NCBI GenBank assembly: GCA_902774915.1 | Contig: CACYKH010000004.1 | Coordinates: 1 to 64,000, forward strand | Length of the DNA stretch: 64,000 nucleotides | Direction of reading: 5' to 3' | Source: an uncultured Lachnospiraceae bacterium | Lineage (GTDB): Bacteria; Bacillota; Clostridia; Lachnospirales; Lachnospiraceae | In this document: positions 18,471 through 27,578 of the stretch, in pieces | Numbering within the stretch: the stretch's first letter is position 1 | How the letters are laid out: the number at the start of each line of letters is the position of its first letter | Position numbers and translations under genes: made by a program | Notes under the pieces: model-generated | Database searches by the model: none | Told to the model about the DNA's origin: nothing | The model's input: only the letters and a program-made list of their open reading frames with translations

Positions 18471-20303
18471 TTGAAACTGACATTAAAAATTATAATAATT
18501 GAATTACTTATTATTGGTGCGCTTTATCTTACTATTCGAGGAGTGAAACCGGATATAGATATAAAAGCCGAAATGAAATCTGAACTGAAAGCGCTCTTTA
18601 CCTCTGATGACGAAGTAGAGGATGAAGCTGTGGCTGATTCAGGTATCTGGGGTAAGCTTTCTAATCTTGGTTCCGAAGATGTAAAAGAGATAGCAGGAGA
18701 TGAAGAGGACACATCAAAGAAGACAGAAGATGCAACATCGACAGATGCGGCTTCTGATGATGGCATTAGTTTTGAGCCTCATGCAGTAGCTTCAACAGAG
18801 CCTTCTAATTTCCTTGTATCAACTGAAGTGGCTGTAGATGATACTGTTCTTTCTTCAAAAGCGGATTATACTTCTAAAAGTCTGGGGGATATTTCCTTTG
18901 AAGAGGGTTCTAAGTATACAGACCAGGAAGGTGTATTTACCTTCCGCGGAAACAACTTCAGAGATAATCCTTGCTATGGTACAGCTAATTATGAATGGGG
19001 TTCGCTTACATCTCAGTGGAGCATAGTTACAGGTTCCCTTACATTTGAAGATGCAACCTGGAGCGGCAGTGGCTGGACTGGTCAGCCTCTTATGAGACAT
19101 TGGTCCAGAGAAGCTAAAGCTCATATGAATATGTATGACTGGGCTAAGGAAGACGATTCTCTTGTGGAAGTAATCTATGCATGCATGGATGGTTACATCT
19201 ACTTCCTGGACATGAAAACAGGCGAGAAGACTCGTGAACCATTGTGGCTCGGATTTACCTTTAAGGGTGCAGGGGCTCTTGATCCAAGAGGTTATCCTGT
19301 AATGTATGTTGGAGCGGGATACGATAATGATTCAGAAACAGCAAGAGTATTTGTTATAAACCTTCTTGACTGTTCTGTAATGTATACATTTGGAAATAAT
19401 GATCCATTTTCTCTTAGAGGAACCCTTAGTTATTTTGATTCTTCAGCGTTGGTAGATCCTGAAACGGATACACTTATCTATCCGGGTGAAAATGGAATTC
19501 TGTATATGATACACCTTGGAACTCAGTATGACGAAGCAGCTGGAAAGCTGAGTATGTCATTTGATAAGGTGGTTAAATGGAGATATAGCAGTAAGAGGAC
19601 ATCTAATGGTGCTTTCTGGCCAGGAATGGAAACCAGTGCAGCTATTTATAAGAATTATATGTTTATAGCTGATAATGGTGCTAATCTGTTCTGCCTTAAT
19701 CTGAATACCCTTGAGACTGTTTGGGTTCAGGATATTCTTGATGATTCTAACTCCACACCAGTTCTTTCTGTTGAGGATGGAAAGCTTTATATCTATGTAA
19801 GTACATCCTTCCATCTGGGATGGAGAAGTGGTTCTACAGCTACAGTACCTATTTGGAAGGTAGATGCAGAGACTGGCGAAATAATATGGCACACTGATTA
19901 TGAATGCAGTTCCATGGAAGGCGTTTCTGGTGGAGTTCAGTCAACAATAGCAGTTGGAAAGAATTCATTTGATGATCTCATTTACGTAACTGTTGCAATG
20001 ACACAGGGTACCGGAAGTGGTAACATAGTTGCCCTTAAGAAAGCAGATGGTTCTAAAGCATGGGAGAATACCATTCCATATACATGGTCATCACCAGTAT
20101 GTGTTTATAATGATGATGGCAGCGGTGAGGTTATTTACGGAGCCAGTGATGGAAGACTTTACTGTCTGAACGGACTGACAGGAGAAGAGAATAGTCATCT
20201 GGCTATATCAGATGGAACCATAGAGGCGTCCCCAGCGGTATACGAAAATTATCTTGTAGTTGGAACCCGTGCTGGAAAGATTTGGGGAATTAAACTTGAA
20301 TGA
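18471..20303 (+). CDS. Membrane-anchored PQQ-like beta-propeller protein
   Basis: 610 residues. An N-terminal membrane segment (about 6-24, LKIIIIELLIIGALYLTI) is followed by an acidic, Ser/Thr-rich linker to about 120. The rest is a series of beta-propeller blades with the recurring pattern of Gly-Lys/aromatic strands (for example YACMDGYIYFLDMKTGE, GASDGRLYCLNGLTGE, VVGTRAGKIWGIKL). The likely start is TTG at 18471, because the anchor would otherwise be lost; the ribosome site (GTGGG) is weak. Such proteins act as extracellular scaffolds or sensors; no specific function can be assigned. No PQQ cofactor use is implied. Confidence 0.8.
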   Translation: MKLTLKIIIIELLIIGALYLTIRGVKPDIDIKAEMKSELKALFTSDDEVEDEAVADSGIWGKLSNLGSEDVKEIAGDEEDTSKKTEDATSTDAASDDGISFEPHAVASTEPSNFLVSTEVAVDDTVLSSKADYTSKSLGDISFEEGSKYTDQEGVFTFRGNNFRDNPCYGTANYEWGSLTSQWSIVTGSLTFEDATWSGSGWTGQPLMRHWSREAKAHMNMYDWAKEDDSLVEVIYACMDGYIYFLDMKTGEKTREPLWLGFTFKGAGALDPRGYPVMYVGAGYDNDSETARVFVINLLDCSVMYTFGNNDPFSLRGTLSYFDSSALVDPETDTLIYPGENGILYMIHLGTQYDEAAGKLSMSFDKVVKWRYSSKRTSNGAFWPGMETSAAIYKNYMFIADNGANLFCLNLNTLETVWVQDILDDSNSTPVLSVEDGKLYIYVSTSFHLGWRSGSTATVPIWKVDAETGEIIWHTDYECSSMEGVSGGVQSTIAVGKNSFDDLIYVTVAMTQGTGSGNIVALKKADGSKAWENTIPYTWSSPVCVYNDDGSGEVIYGASDGRLYCLNGLTGEENSHLAISDGTIEASPAVYENYLVVGTRAGKIWGIKLE

Positions 20304-20316
20304 AAGGATTTTTTAT

Positions 20317-21027
20317 ATGATAGGAATTATTGGAGCAATGGATAAAGAGGTGGACGATCTTAAGGCCGTAATGAGTGGTCTTGGAGAAGAGAGTCAGCCT
20401 AAAGTTGAAAAACATGCCGGAATGGAATTCTGGACAGGAACTCTTTCAGGTCATGAAGTAGTTCTTGTAAGAAGTGGAATCGGCAAGGTTAATGCAGCTG
20501 TAGCAGCAGAAGCACTTGCAGCCATATTTAATGTAAGAGCAATTATCAATACAGGTATCGCTGGAAGTCTTGATGCCGATATTGATATTGGAGATATTGT
20601 TCTTTCAACGGATGCCCTGGAGCATGACATGAATGTTAAAGGACTTGGTTATGAGAGAGGCATAATCCCTGATCAGGAAGAAAGCATTTACGTGGCAGAT
20701 GAAAAGCTTCGCGGTGTTGCGAAGACTGCTTGCGAAAAGGTTTGTCCAGATGTAAAGGTTTTCGAAGGAAGAGTAGTTTCCGGAGATATCTTTGTTTCTG
20801 AGAAGGATATGAAGGATAAGATGATTGCGAGCTTTAGCGGAATGTGTACTGAGATGGAAGGAGCTGCTATAGCTCATACAGCATGGCTGAATCAGATTCC
20901 TTATCTTATCATTCGTTCAATTTCTGATAAGGCAGATGATAGTGCAGAGATGGATTATCCTACATTCCAGAAAAAAGCAATCGAAAATTCTGTTAAGCTT
21001 GTAACAGAAATGATGAAAATGTTATAA
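20317..21027 (+). CDS. mtnN: 5'-methylthioadenosine/S-adenosylhomocysteine nucleosidase
   Basis: 236 residues. Hydrolyses MTA and SAH, giving S-ribosylhomocysteine for LuxS. The start MIGIIGAMDKEVDDL is diagnostic; further motifs are VVLVRSGIGKVNAA, NTGIAGSLD, and the active-site TEMEGAAIAHTA plus RSISDKADDSAEMDY with the catalytic Asp. The ATG at 20317 follows AAAGGA; upstream in-frame codons overlap the propeller gene. luxS follows 33 bases later, so two successive steps of the activated-methyl cycle are encoded together. Confidence 0.96.
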   Translation: MIGIIGAMDKEVDDLKAVMSGLGEESQPKVEKHAGMEFWTGTLSGHEVVLVRSGIGKVNAAVAAEALAAIFNVRAIINTGIAGSLDADIDIGDIVLSTDALEHDMNVKGLGYERGIIPDQEESIYVADEKLRGVAKTACEKVCPDVKVFEGRVVSGDIFVSEKDMKDKMIASFSGMCTEMEGAAIAHTAWLNQIPYLIIRSISDKADDSAEMDYPTFQKKAIENSVKLVTEMMKML

Positions 21028-21059
21028 TCCAGAAAGTTTTATGAAAGGAAGTTTTAATT

Positions 21060-21584
21060 ATGGATTTAATACCTAGTTTTTCAGTTGATCATACAAAGAT
21101 AGTTCCTGGAATTTTTACAAGCAGGGAAGATCTTGTGGGAGGAGAGATAGTAACAACTTATGATGTAAGAGTTACTCATCCAAATATTGAACCAGCAATA
21201 GATGTGGCAGCTATGCACTCACTTGAGCATTTAATAGCAACATACCTTCGTAACAACGATGAGTGGAAGGACTATGTTATTTACTGGGGACCAATGGGCT
21301 GCCTTACAGGATTCTACTTAATCCTAAAGGGGCGCCGTCCATCAAAGGATATATGCGATCTTTTAATAGCAGCTTTTGATTCAGTAAAGGATGCTGAGGA
21401 GGTTCCTGGAACAGCACCAGAGAATTGTGGTAACTGCCTCATGCATAACCTTCCATTTGCAAAGTATTATGCAGCTCGCTTCGCTGACTATCTTAAAGAA
21501 AACAAAGACAAGCCTGAAACCTTTGAATATCCAAAGAGCGAGAGACTGGTTACAGAGGATGGAAGACAGTTCTTTGATTCATAA
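21060..21584 (+). CDS. luxS: S-ribosylhomocysteine lyase
   Basis: 174 residues. Cleaves S-ribosylhomocysteine into homocysteine and DPD, the precursor of autoinducer-2. The metal site HSLEHLIAT (HxxEH) and the later Cys in GNCLMHNLPF are present; the catalytic Cys lies in WGPMGCLTGFY. The start follows AAAGGAAG. It directly follows mtnN. A hairpin with a T-rich tail closes the unit. Whether AI-2 is used as a signal here cannot be told; the metabolic role is secure. Confidence 0.96.
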   Translation: MDLIPSFSVDHTKIVPGIFTSREDLVGGEIVTTYDVRVTHPNIEPAIDVAAMHSLEHLIATYLRNNDEWKDYVIYWGPMGCLTGFYLILKGRRPSKDICDLLIAAFDSVKDAEEVPGTAPENCGNCLMHNLPFAKYYAARFADYLKENKDKPETFEYPKSERLVTEDGRQFFDS

Positions 21585-21631
21585 AACAGCTTTTTTGTAC
21601 TAGACTAAAAATATAGACTATGATATAATTT

Positions 21632-21668
21632 CACGGTTAGCGCCCATATGAGACGCTGACCGTGTTTT
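21632..21668 (+). terminator. Terminator after luxS
   Basis: Eleven-base stem CACGGTTAGCG (21632-21642) / CGCTGACCGTG (21654-21664) with one G-T pair, then TTTTATTATA. A TATAAT at 21624-21629 lies just before it and may be a promoter for tig, in which case the hairpin would sit at the very 5' end of the tig message. Confidence 0.75.
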
Positions 21669-21740
21669 ATTATATGTAAAACATAGATAATAATTAAAAA
21701 AATGATTAATAGACCTGTAGGTCATAAGGAGGAAATAAAG

Positions 21741-23027
21741 ATGAGTTTAACTTACGAAAAGCTTGAAGGAAACATGGCGGAGCTTACAATTACAGTTCCA
21801 GCAGAGGATTTTAAGAAGGCATGTGTAGATGTCTACAACAGATCAAAGAATAAGTTCCAGTTCGATGGATTCCGTAAGGGTCACGTTCCAATGGCATTTA
21901 TAGAGAAGACATATGGTGTTGCTGTATTCTATGAGGATGCTGCAAATGACCTTATTAATAAGACATACTTCGAGGAGATTAAGGATTGTGATCTTGATAT
22001 CGTTTCAAATCCTGACATCTCTGTTAGCCAGATTGAGAAGGGTAAGGATTTCATCTACAAGGCTAAGGTTGCTACAAAGCCACCTGTAGAGCTTGGAGAT
22101 CTTAAGAAGATCGAAATCGAGAAGGTTGACGCTGAAGTAACAGATGAAGATGTTGAGAACGAGATTAAGAATAAGCTTAAGGCTAACTCAACTAAGAATG
22201 AAGTTACAGACAGAGCTGCTAAGCTTGAGGATGAAGCAACAATCAACTTCGAAGGATTTGTTGATGGAGTTGCTTTCGAAGGTGGAAAGGGTGAGAACTA
22301 TCCACTTGTACTTGGTTCAGGTTCATTCATTCCTGGTTTCGAGGATCAGATTGTTGGTCACAATGTTGGTGACAGCTTCGATGTTAATGTTACATTCCCA
22401 GAGAAGTATCAGGCAGAGGACCTTGCTGGTAAGGATGCGGTATTTAAGTGTGATCTTGTAGCTCTTAAGGAAACAGTTATTCCAGAGCTTGATGATGAAT
22501 ATGTTTCAGATACAACTGATTTTGAAACAGTTGATGAGTTTAAGGCTGATGTTAAGAAGCAGGTTGAAGAGCGTAAGGCTAACGCTGCTAAGCATGAGAA
22601 GGAAGAGAAAGCTATTGATAAGCTTGTAGAGATGTCTACAGTAGAACTTCCTGAACCAATGATCGCTTATCAGCAGGAGAAGATGGTTGATAACTTTGGC
22701 CAGCAGCTTATGTATCAGGGTATGAACCTTGAGCAGTATCTGAATATGACAGGTCAGACAAGAGATGATATGAGAGATCAGGTTAGACCTGAGGCTGAGA
22801 AGCAGATTAAGAGAAGCCTTGTTATCGAGGCAGTAGCTGATGCTCAGGGATTCGAAGTTTCAGATGAGGATGTTCAGGCTGAGATGGAGAAGATGGCTAA
22901 GCAGTATCAGATGGAAATCGAGAAGATTAAGGAATTCATGGGCGACGAGCAGATTGAAGGACTTAAGGCTGATATAAGAATGCAGAAGGCAGTTGAGTAT
23001 ATTGCTGATCAGGCTAAGGAGAAATAA
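21741..23027 (+). CDS. tig: Trigger factor
   Basis: Ribosome-associated chaperone and prolyl isomerase, 428 residues. The N-terminal ribosome-binding loop contains FRKGHVP. The FKBP-type domain lies around 150-240 (INFEGFVDGVAFEGG, LVLGSGSFIPGFEDQIVG), and a helical C-terminal domain follows. AAGGAGG lies nine bases ahead of the ATG at 21741 and fixes the start; an in-frame ATG at 21702 is not preferred. The tig-clpP-clpX order is common in Firmicutes and other bacteria. Confidence 0.96.
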   Translation: MSLTYEKLEGNMAELTITVPAEDFKKACVDVYNRSKNKFQFDGFRKGHVPMAFIEKTYGVAVFYEDAANDLINKTYFEEIKDCDLDIVSNPDISVSQIEKGKDFIYKAKVATKPPVELGDLKKIEIEKVDAEVTDEDVENEIKNKLKANSTKNEVTDRAAKLEDEATINFEGFVDGVAFEGGKGENYPLVLGSGSFIPGFEDQIVGHNVGDSFDVNVTFPEKYQAEDLAGKDAVFKCDLVALKETVIPELDDEYVSDTTDFETVDEFKADVKKQVEERKANAAKHEKEEKAIDKLVEMSTVELPEPMIAYQQEKMVDNFGQQLMYQGMNLEQYLNMTGQTRDDMRDQVRPEAEKQIKRSLVIEAVADAQGFEVSDEDVQAEMEKMAKQYQMEIEKIKEFMGDEQIEGLKADIRMQKAVEYIADQAKEK

Positions 23028-23051
23028 TAATCTTTTAGGGAGGTTATAAGA

Positions 23052-23636
23052 ATGGCATTAGTACCTACAGTCATAGAGACAACTAACAGAGGCGAAAGAG
23101 CTTATGATATATATTCCAGACTTTTAAAGGAAAGAATCATCTTCCTTGGAGATGAGGTTAATGATGTAACAGCAAGTCTGGTTGTAGCTCAGCTTCTTTT
23201 CCTTGAGTCAGAGGACTCAAATAAGGATATTAACCTTTATATAAACAGCCCAGGTGGTTCAGTAACTGCTGGTATGGCTATTTATGACACAATGAATTAC
23301 ATTAAGTGTGATGTTTCTACTATATGTGTAGGAATGGCTGCATCTATGGGAGCATTCCTTCTTTCAGGTGGTGCAAAGGGTAAGAGATTTGCTCTTCCAA
23401 ATGCTGAGATTATGATTCATCAGCCACTTGGTGGAACTCAGGGTCAGGCAACTGATATGGAGATTGATGTTAAGCATATGCTTCGCATTAAAGAAAACCT
23501 TATCAAGATCATGGCTGAGAATGCTGGAAAAGACTATGATACAGTTTATGCTGACTGTGAGAGAAATAACTGGATGACAGCTGATGAGGCACGTGAGTAT
23601 GGTCTCATTGATAGTGTAGTTGAAAATCGTAAGTAA
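23052..23636 (+). CDS. clpP: ATP-dependent Clp protease proteolytic subunit
   Basis: 194 residues. Serine protease forming the ClpXP barrel. The catalytic Ser is in [13 protein letters not shown] and His in [13 protein letters not shown]. The N-terminus [22 protein letters not shown] is typical. The start follows AGGGAGG. Located between tig and clpX, whose product is its unfoldase partner; spacing is 15-25 bases on each side. Confidence 0.97.
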   Translation: MALVPTVIETTNRGERAYDIYSRLLKERIIFLGDEVNDVTASLVVAQLLFLESEDSNKDINLYINSPGGSVTAGMAIYDTMNYIKCDVSTICVGMAASMGAFLLSGGAKGKRFALPNAEIMIHQPLGGTQGQATDMEIDVKHMLRIKENLIKIMAENAGKDYDTVYADCERNNWMTADEAREYGLIDSVVENRK

Positions 23637-23651
23637 CATTAGGAGAAGATA

Positions 23652-24869
23652 ATGGCTAGTCGTAATGACGAGATACTTAGATGTTCGTTTTGTAATAAGA
23701 CTCAGGATCAGGTGAGAAAGCTTATTGCCGGTCCTGGAGCTTACATTTGCGATGAGTGTGTGGGCATTTGTTCAGATATCATCGATGACGAACTTAAAAA
23801 TATGGAAAAAGAAGGCGGAGAGCTTAATCTGCCTAAGCCAAAAGAAATCAAGGCTTTCCTTGATGATTATGTAATCGGACAGGAAGTAGCTAAGAAAGCA
23901 CTTTCTGTTGCAGTTTATAATCACTATAAAAGAGTAGTGGCTGGAAGAGACTTCGACGTAGAACTTCAGAAGAGTAACATTCTGATGATAGGTCCTACAG
24001 GTTCAGGTAAAACTTATATGGCCCAGACTCTTGCGAAGATGTTAAATGTACCATTTGCTATAGCAGATGCAACAACCCTTACTGAGGCTGGTTATGTAGG
24101 TGAGGATGTAGAAAATATTCTGCTTAAGCTTATTCAGGCTGCTGACTATGATATAGACAGAGCTGAAAAAGGTATTATTTACATCGACGAGATTGATAAG
24201 ATATCCAAGAAGTCAGAGAACGTTTCTATTACCAGAGATGTATCTGGTGAGGGTGTTCAGCAGGCACTTCTTAAGATAGTTGAAGGAACCGTTGCTTCAG
24301 TTCCACCTCAGGGTGGTCGTAAGCATCCACAGCAGGAATTTATAGAGATAGATACATCAAATATCCTCTTTATCTGTGGTGGTGCATTTGATGGACTTGA
24401 TAAGGTTATCGAGAGCCGTGTTGGTAAGAAGTCAATTGGTTTCAACGCTGATATCCAGACAGAAAGATCTATTGTGGATAGCGAGCTTCTCAGAAAGGTT
24501 CAGCCACAGGATTTGGTTAAGTTTGGTATCATCCCAGAGTTTGTTGGTCGTGTTCCTGTAGTTGTAACACTTGACCAGCTTGATGAGCAGGCACTGATAA
24601 GCATACTTACAGAGCCAAAGTCATCAATCGTTAAGCAGTATAAGAAGATGTTCGAGTTTGATAATGTTGAACTTGATTTCGAGCAGGATGCACTCGTTGA
24701 GGTAGCTAAGGAAGCTATGGAGAGAGCAACCGGAGCAAGAGGACTCAGGTCTATTCTTGAAACTGCTATGATGGATGTTATGTATGAGATTCCATCTAAC
24801 GAAGATATTAAGAAAGTAACTATTACTAAGGAAACTATAACAGAGGGCGCTGACCCTAAGACGGAGTAG
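23652..24869 (+). CDS. clpX: ATP-dependent Clp protease ATP-binding subunit ClpX
   Basis: 405-residue AAA+ unfoldase. The N-terminal zinc-binding domain has [10 protein letters not shown] and [12 protein letters not shown]. Walker A is [12 protein letters not shown], Walker [11 protein letters not shown], and the substrate-gripping pore loop lies in [18 protein letters not shown] (GYVG). Normal length. It delivers substrates to ClpP, encoded just upstream. Confidence 0.97.
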   Translation: MASRNDEILRCSFCNKTQDQVRKLIAGPGAYICDECVGICSDIIDDELKNMEKEGGELNLPKPKEIKAFLDDYVIGQEVAKKALSVAVYNHYKRVVAGRDFDVELQKSNILMIGPTGSGKTYMAQTLAKMLNVPFAIADATTLTEAGYVGEDVENILLKLIQAADYDIDRAEKGIIYIDEIDKISKKSENVSITRDVSGEGVQQALLKIVEGTVASVPPQGGRKHPQQEFIEIDTSNILFICGGAFDGLDKVIESRVGKKSIGFNADIQTERSIVDSELLRKVQPQDLVKFGIIPEFVGRVPVVVTLDQLDEQALISILTEPKSSIVKQYKKMFEFDNVELDFEQDALVEVAKEAMERATGARGLRSILETAMMDVMYEIPSNEDIKKVTITKETITEGADPKTE

Positions 24870-24878
24870 TATACCTTT

Positions 24879-25463
24879 ATGAAGATTAAATCATCAGAGC
24901 TTAGAACGGTTTGTGGACCAACATCTAAGCTTCCTGCCGAAGAGTTGCCAGAAATAGCATTTGCCGGAAGGTCAAATGTTGGCAAATCGTCTCTTATAAA
25001 TTCTTTGTTAAATCGTAAGAACCTTGCCAGGACTTCATCAAGTCCGGGCAAGACAGTTACGATTAACTTCTATATCATAAATGAGATGTTCTATCTCGTA
25101 GATCTTCCAGGTTATGGATATGCAAAAGCTTCACTTCAGGAAAGAGCTAAGTGGGGCAAGATGATAGAAAAGTATCTGAGTACACGTGATGTGCTTAGAG
25201 CTGTTGTTTTGCTTGTTGATATCAGACATGCACCAACTAAGGATGATGTTATGATGTATGAGTGGATAGTAGCAAACGGACTTAAGCCTATCATTGTTGC
25301 AACAAAGCTGGATAAGATTAAACGTAGTCAGAAGGATAAGAACCTGAAGATTGTCAGGGAAACCCTTGGGGCAGAAAAGGACGTAAAAATCGTCCCTTAT
25401 TCGTCAGAGACGAAAGCGGGACGAGATGAACTTCTTATGATTCTTAATGAGTTATTAGTTTAG
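24879..25463 (+). CDS. engB: Ribosome biogenesis GTP-binding protein (EngB/YsxC)
   Basis: 194-residue small GTPase needed for late 50S assembly. G1 is GRSNVGKSSLIN, G3 VDLPGYGYAKAS, and G4 VATKLDKI. The gene begins 9 bases after clpX; in many Firmicutes lon lies between, but it is absent here. Its stop codon overlaps the stop of the convergent gene on the other strand. Confidence 0.95.
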   Translation: MKIKSSELRTVCGPTSKLPAEELPEIAFAGRSNVGKSSLINSLLNRKNLARTSSSPGKTVTINFYIINEMFYLVDLPGYGYAKASLQERAKWGKMIEKYLSTRDVLRAVVLLVDIRHAPTKDDVMMYEWIVANGLKPIIVATKLDKIKRSQKDKNLKIVRETLGAEKDVKIVPYSSETKAGRDELLMILNELLV

Positions 25464-25987
25464 TCTTTATCCCATAATTCATTTACGAGATATTGATAAA
25501 CATCAGTACTCTTTGCGCGCCAGTTGTCGCAGATTGAACGAGCCATATCCTTGGTTGGTACATTTATACGGATGTCCAGCAGAGTTTCACGACGTTCGCG
25601 GATGGCGCATTTAACTGTATATTCGTTATGTTCATTGAATATGAAATCAGCGAAGATTTCGGATTCGTTCTTAAGATTTATTTTTTCCTTCTTGAAATAA
25701 TCTCTGATTTCTTGTTTAATGTTGTTAGATATTCTGTTTTCGAAGTAGAGAAGTGCTTCCTCACCCTGATTTGTTATCTGGTAGTGCTGAGTACTTCTGA
25801 TAGTCGTAACAGAAATAAAATTCTTATCAATCAATTCGCTGAGTGATTCGTGAATATTAAAAAGATTGGTATATCCTCTATCCAGTATAAAACTGGTTAT
25901 CTGTGCGTTAGTAAGCGTATACTCATCTATTCGGTCTAACATATATAAAATTATAAGTTTATATAGCATTAGATTTTGATTTTCCAT
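25460..25987 (-). CDS. DUF4364-type winged-helix regulator
   Basis: 175 residues on the minus strand. The N-terminal half resembles a winged helix (LDRIDEYTLTNAQITSFILDRGYT ... SLSELIDKNFI), with the recurring ending TTIRSTQHYQITNQGEEALLYF. The layout fits the DUF4364 family of Firmicute DNA-binding proteins. The C-terminal half is a mixed alpha/beta region of unknown role. It converges on engB with overlapping stop codons, leaving no room for a terminator, so antisense transcription across the two 3' ends is likely. Targets are unknown. Confidence 0.75.
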   Translation of the reverse strand: MENQNLMLYKLIILYMLDRIDEYTLTNAQITSFILDRGYTNLFNIHESLSELIDKNFISVTTIRSTQHYQITNQGEEALLYFENRISNNIKQEIRDYFKKEKINLKNESEIFADFIFNEHNEYTVKCAIRERRETLLDIRINVPTKDMARSICDNWRAKSTDVYQYLVNELWDKD

Positions 25988-26102
25988 TTGTTAACCCCAT
26001 AAAGATGTTAATAGTGTTGTGAATAATAGGATACGCCACTTATATATGATTTGCAAGTTATTTTACTATAGTGATTCATGCTGATAAAGGGAAGGAGAAT
26101 GT

Positions 26103-27524
26103 ATGGATTATAATAAACTGAAGGTTAGTGAATTAAAGAAAATTGCTGAGGAAAGAGGTCTTCGCAATCTTGGAAACGTAAAGAAGGCAGAGCTTGTTGA
26201 TATCCTGACAGGAATAGACAAGATGAATGCTGAGAAGCAGCAAGCGGCAGCTTCTGAAGAGAAGAAGGCGAAGAAACCGGCTGCAAAGAATGAAGAAGAG
26301 ATAAAAGAAGAAATTCAGGAGCCTGAAGAGGTTTCGGTTCATGAAGAAGAGTTTATAGAGGAAGAGGAAGAAACAGAAGGCAAGGGCTTCGAAGGCAACG
26401 AGGTTGCTGAAGGCATTCTTGAGGTTCTCGCTGAGGGCTATGGATTTATCAGGAGTGATAATTACATGCCTGGTGAAAGAGATATCTATGTTTCTCCTTC
26501 ACAGATCCGTAAGTTTAGACTCCGTACTGGAGATATTGTAAGAGGTCCTATCCGCAAGAAGAACAGTGCAAATGAAAAATTCAGTGCACTTCTCTATATA
26601 GAATCAGTTAATGGCTATTCTCCAGCAGAGATTACAAAGAGAATGAAATTTGAGGATATGACTCCAATCTTCCCAGATGAGAGAATTCATCTGGATTATG
26701 AAGGTGCGCCTGTTTCACTTCGTATTGTTGATCTGTTTAGCCCTATTGGTAAGGGACAGCGTGGAATGATAGTTTCTCCACCAAAGGCTGGTAAGACAAC
26801 ACTTCTTAAGCAGATTGCCAAGAGAATCAGTGTTGCAAATCCTGAAATGAATCTTCTTGTCCTTCTTATAGACGAAAGACCGGAGGAGGTTACAGATATT
26901 AAAGAGTCCATAGAAGGACCAAATGCCGAGGTTATTTATTCTACATTTGATGAGCTCCCTGAACATCATAAGAGAGTTTCAGAGATGGTTATAGAAAGAG
27001 CTAAGAGACTGGTCGAGAGTGGAAATGATGTTGTAATTCTTATAGATTCCATTACAAGACTTTCCCGTGCTTATAACCTTACAGTTCCACCAAGTGGTAG
27101 AACTCTTTCAGGTGGTCTTGATCCCGCAGCTCTTCATATGCCTAAGAAATTCTTTGGTGCTGCCAGAAATATGAGAGAAGGTGGTTCTCTTACAATCCTT
27201 GCTACAGCACTTATAGAGACTGGAAGCCGTATGGATGATGTAGTTTTCGAGGAATTCAAGGGTACTGGTAATATGGAGCTTGTTCTTGATAGAAATCTTC
27301 AGGAGAAGAGAGTATTCCCAGCGATTGACATTTCCAAGTCTGGAACAAGAAAAGATAACCTGCTTCTTTCTGAAGAGGAGAGAGAAGTTTGTGATCTTAT
27401 TCATAGAAGGTTCCATAGCCTGAAGGCGGAGGATGTGACTGAGGATCTTCTTAAGCTTTTCTCACAGACTAAGGATAATAAGCAGTTTATAGGGGTGGCA
27501 AAGAAACTGTTTCAGAAAAGATAA
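26103..27524 (+). CDS. rho: Transcription termination factor Rho
   Basis: 473 residues. The N-terminal SAP-like Rho_N domain (residues 1-38, [15 protein letters not shown]) is followed by a Lys/Glu-rich linker of about 60 residues. The RNA-binding cold-shock domain is near 105-170 ([20 protein letters not shown]). The hexameric ATPase core has Walker [13 protein letters not shown], Walker [17 protein letters not shown] and the Q/R-loop region. GGAAGGAG lies eight bases before the ATG. The charged linker is longer than in E. coli Rho, as in many Clostridia. Confidence 0.96.
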   Translation: MDYNKLKVSELKKIAEERGLRNLGNVKKAELVDILTGIDKMNAEKQQAAASEEKKAKKPAAKNEEEIKEEIQEPEEVSVHEEEFIEEEEETEGKGFEGNEVAEGILEVLAEGYGFIRSDNYMPGERDIYVSPSQIRKFRLRTGDIVRGPIRKKNSANEKFSALLYIESVNGYSPAEITKRMKFEDMTPIFPDERIHLDYEGAPVSLRIVDLFSPIGKGQRGMIVSPPKAGKTTLLKQIAKRISVANPEMNLLVLLIDERPEEVTDIKESIEGPNAEVIYSTFDELPEHHKRVSEMVIERAKRLVESGNDVVILIDSITRLSRAYNLTVPPSGRTLSGGLDPAALHMPKKFFGAARNMREGGSLTILATALIETGSRMDDVVFEEFKGTGNMELVLDRNLQEKRVFPAIDISKSGTRKDNLLLSEEEREVCDLIHRRFHSLKAEDVTEDLLKLFSQTKDNKQFIGVAKKLFQKR

Positions 27525-27578
27525 AAAAGTGATATAATGAAGGTTGGTTTTTAAAAGTATTTCGCGGAGGCTTTAAGA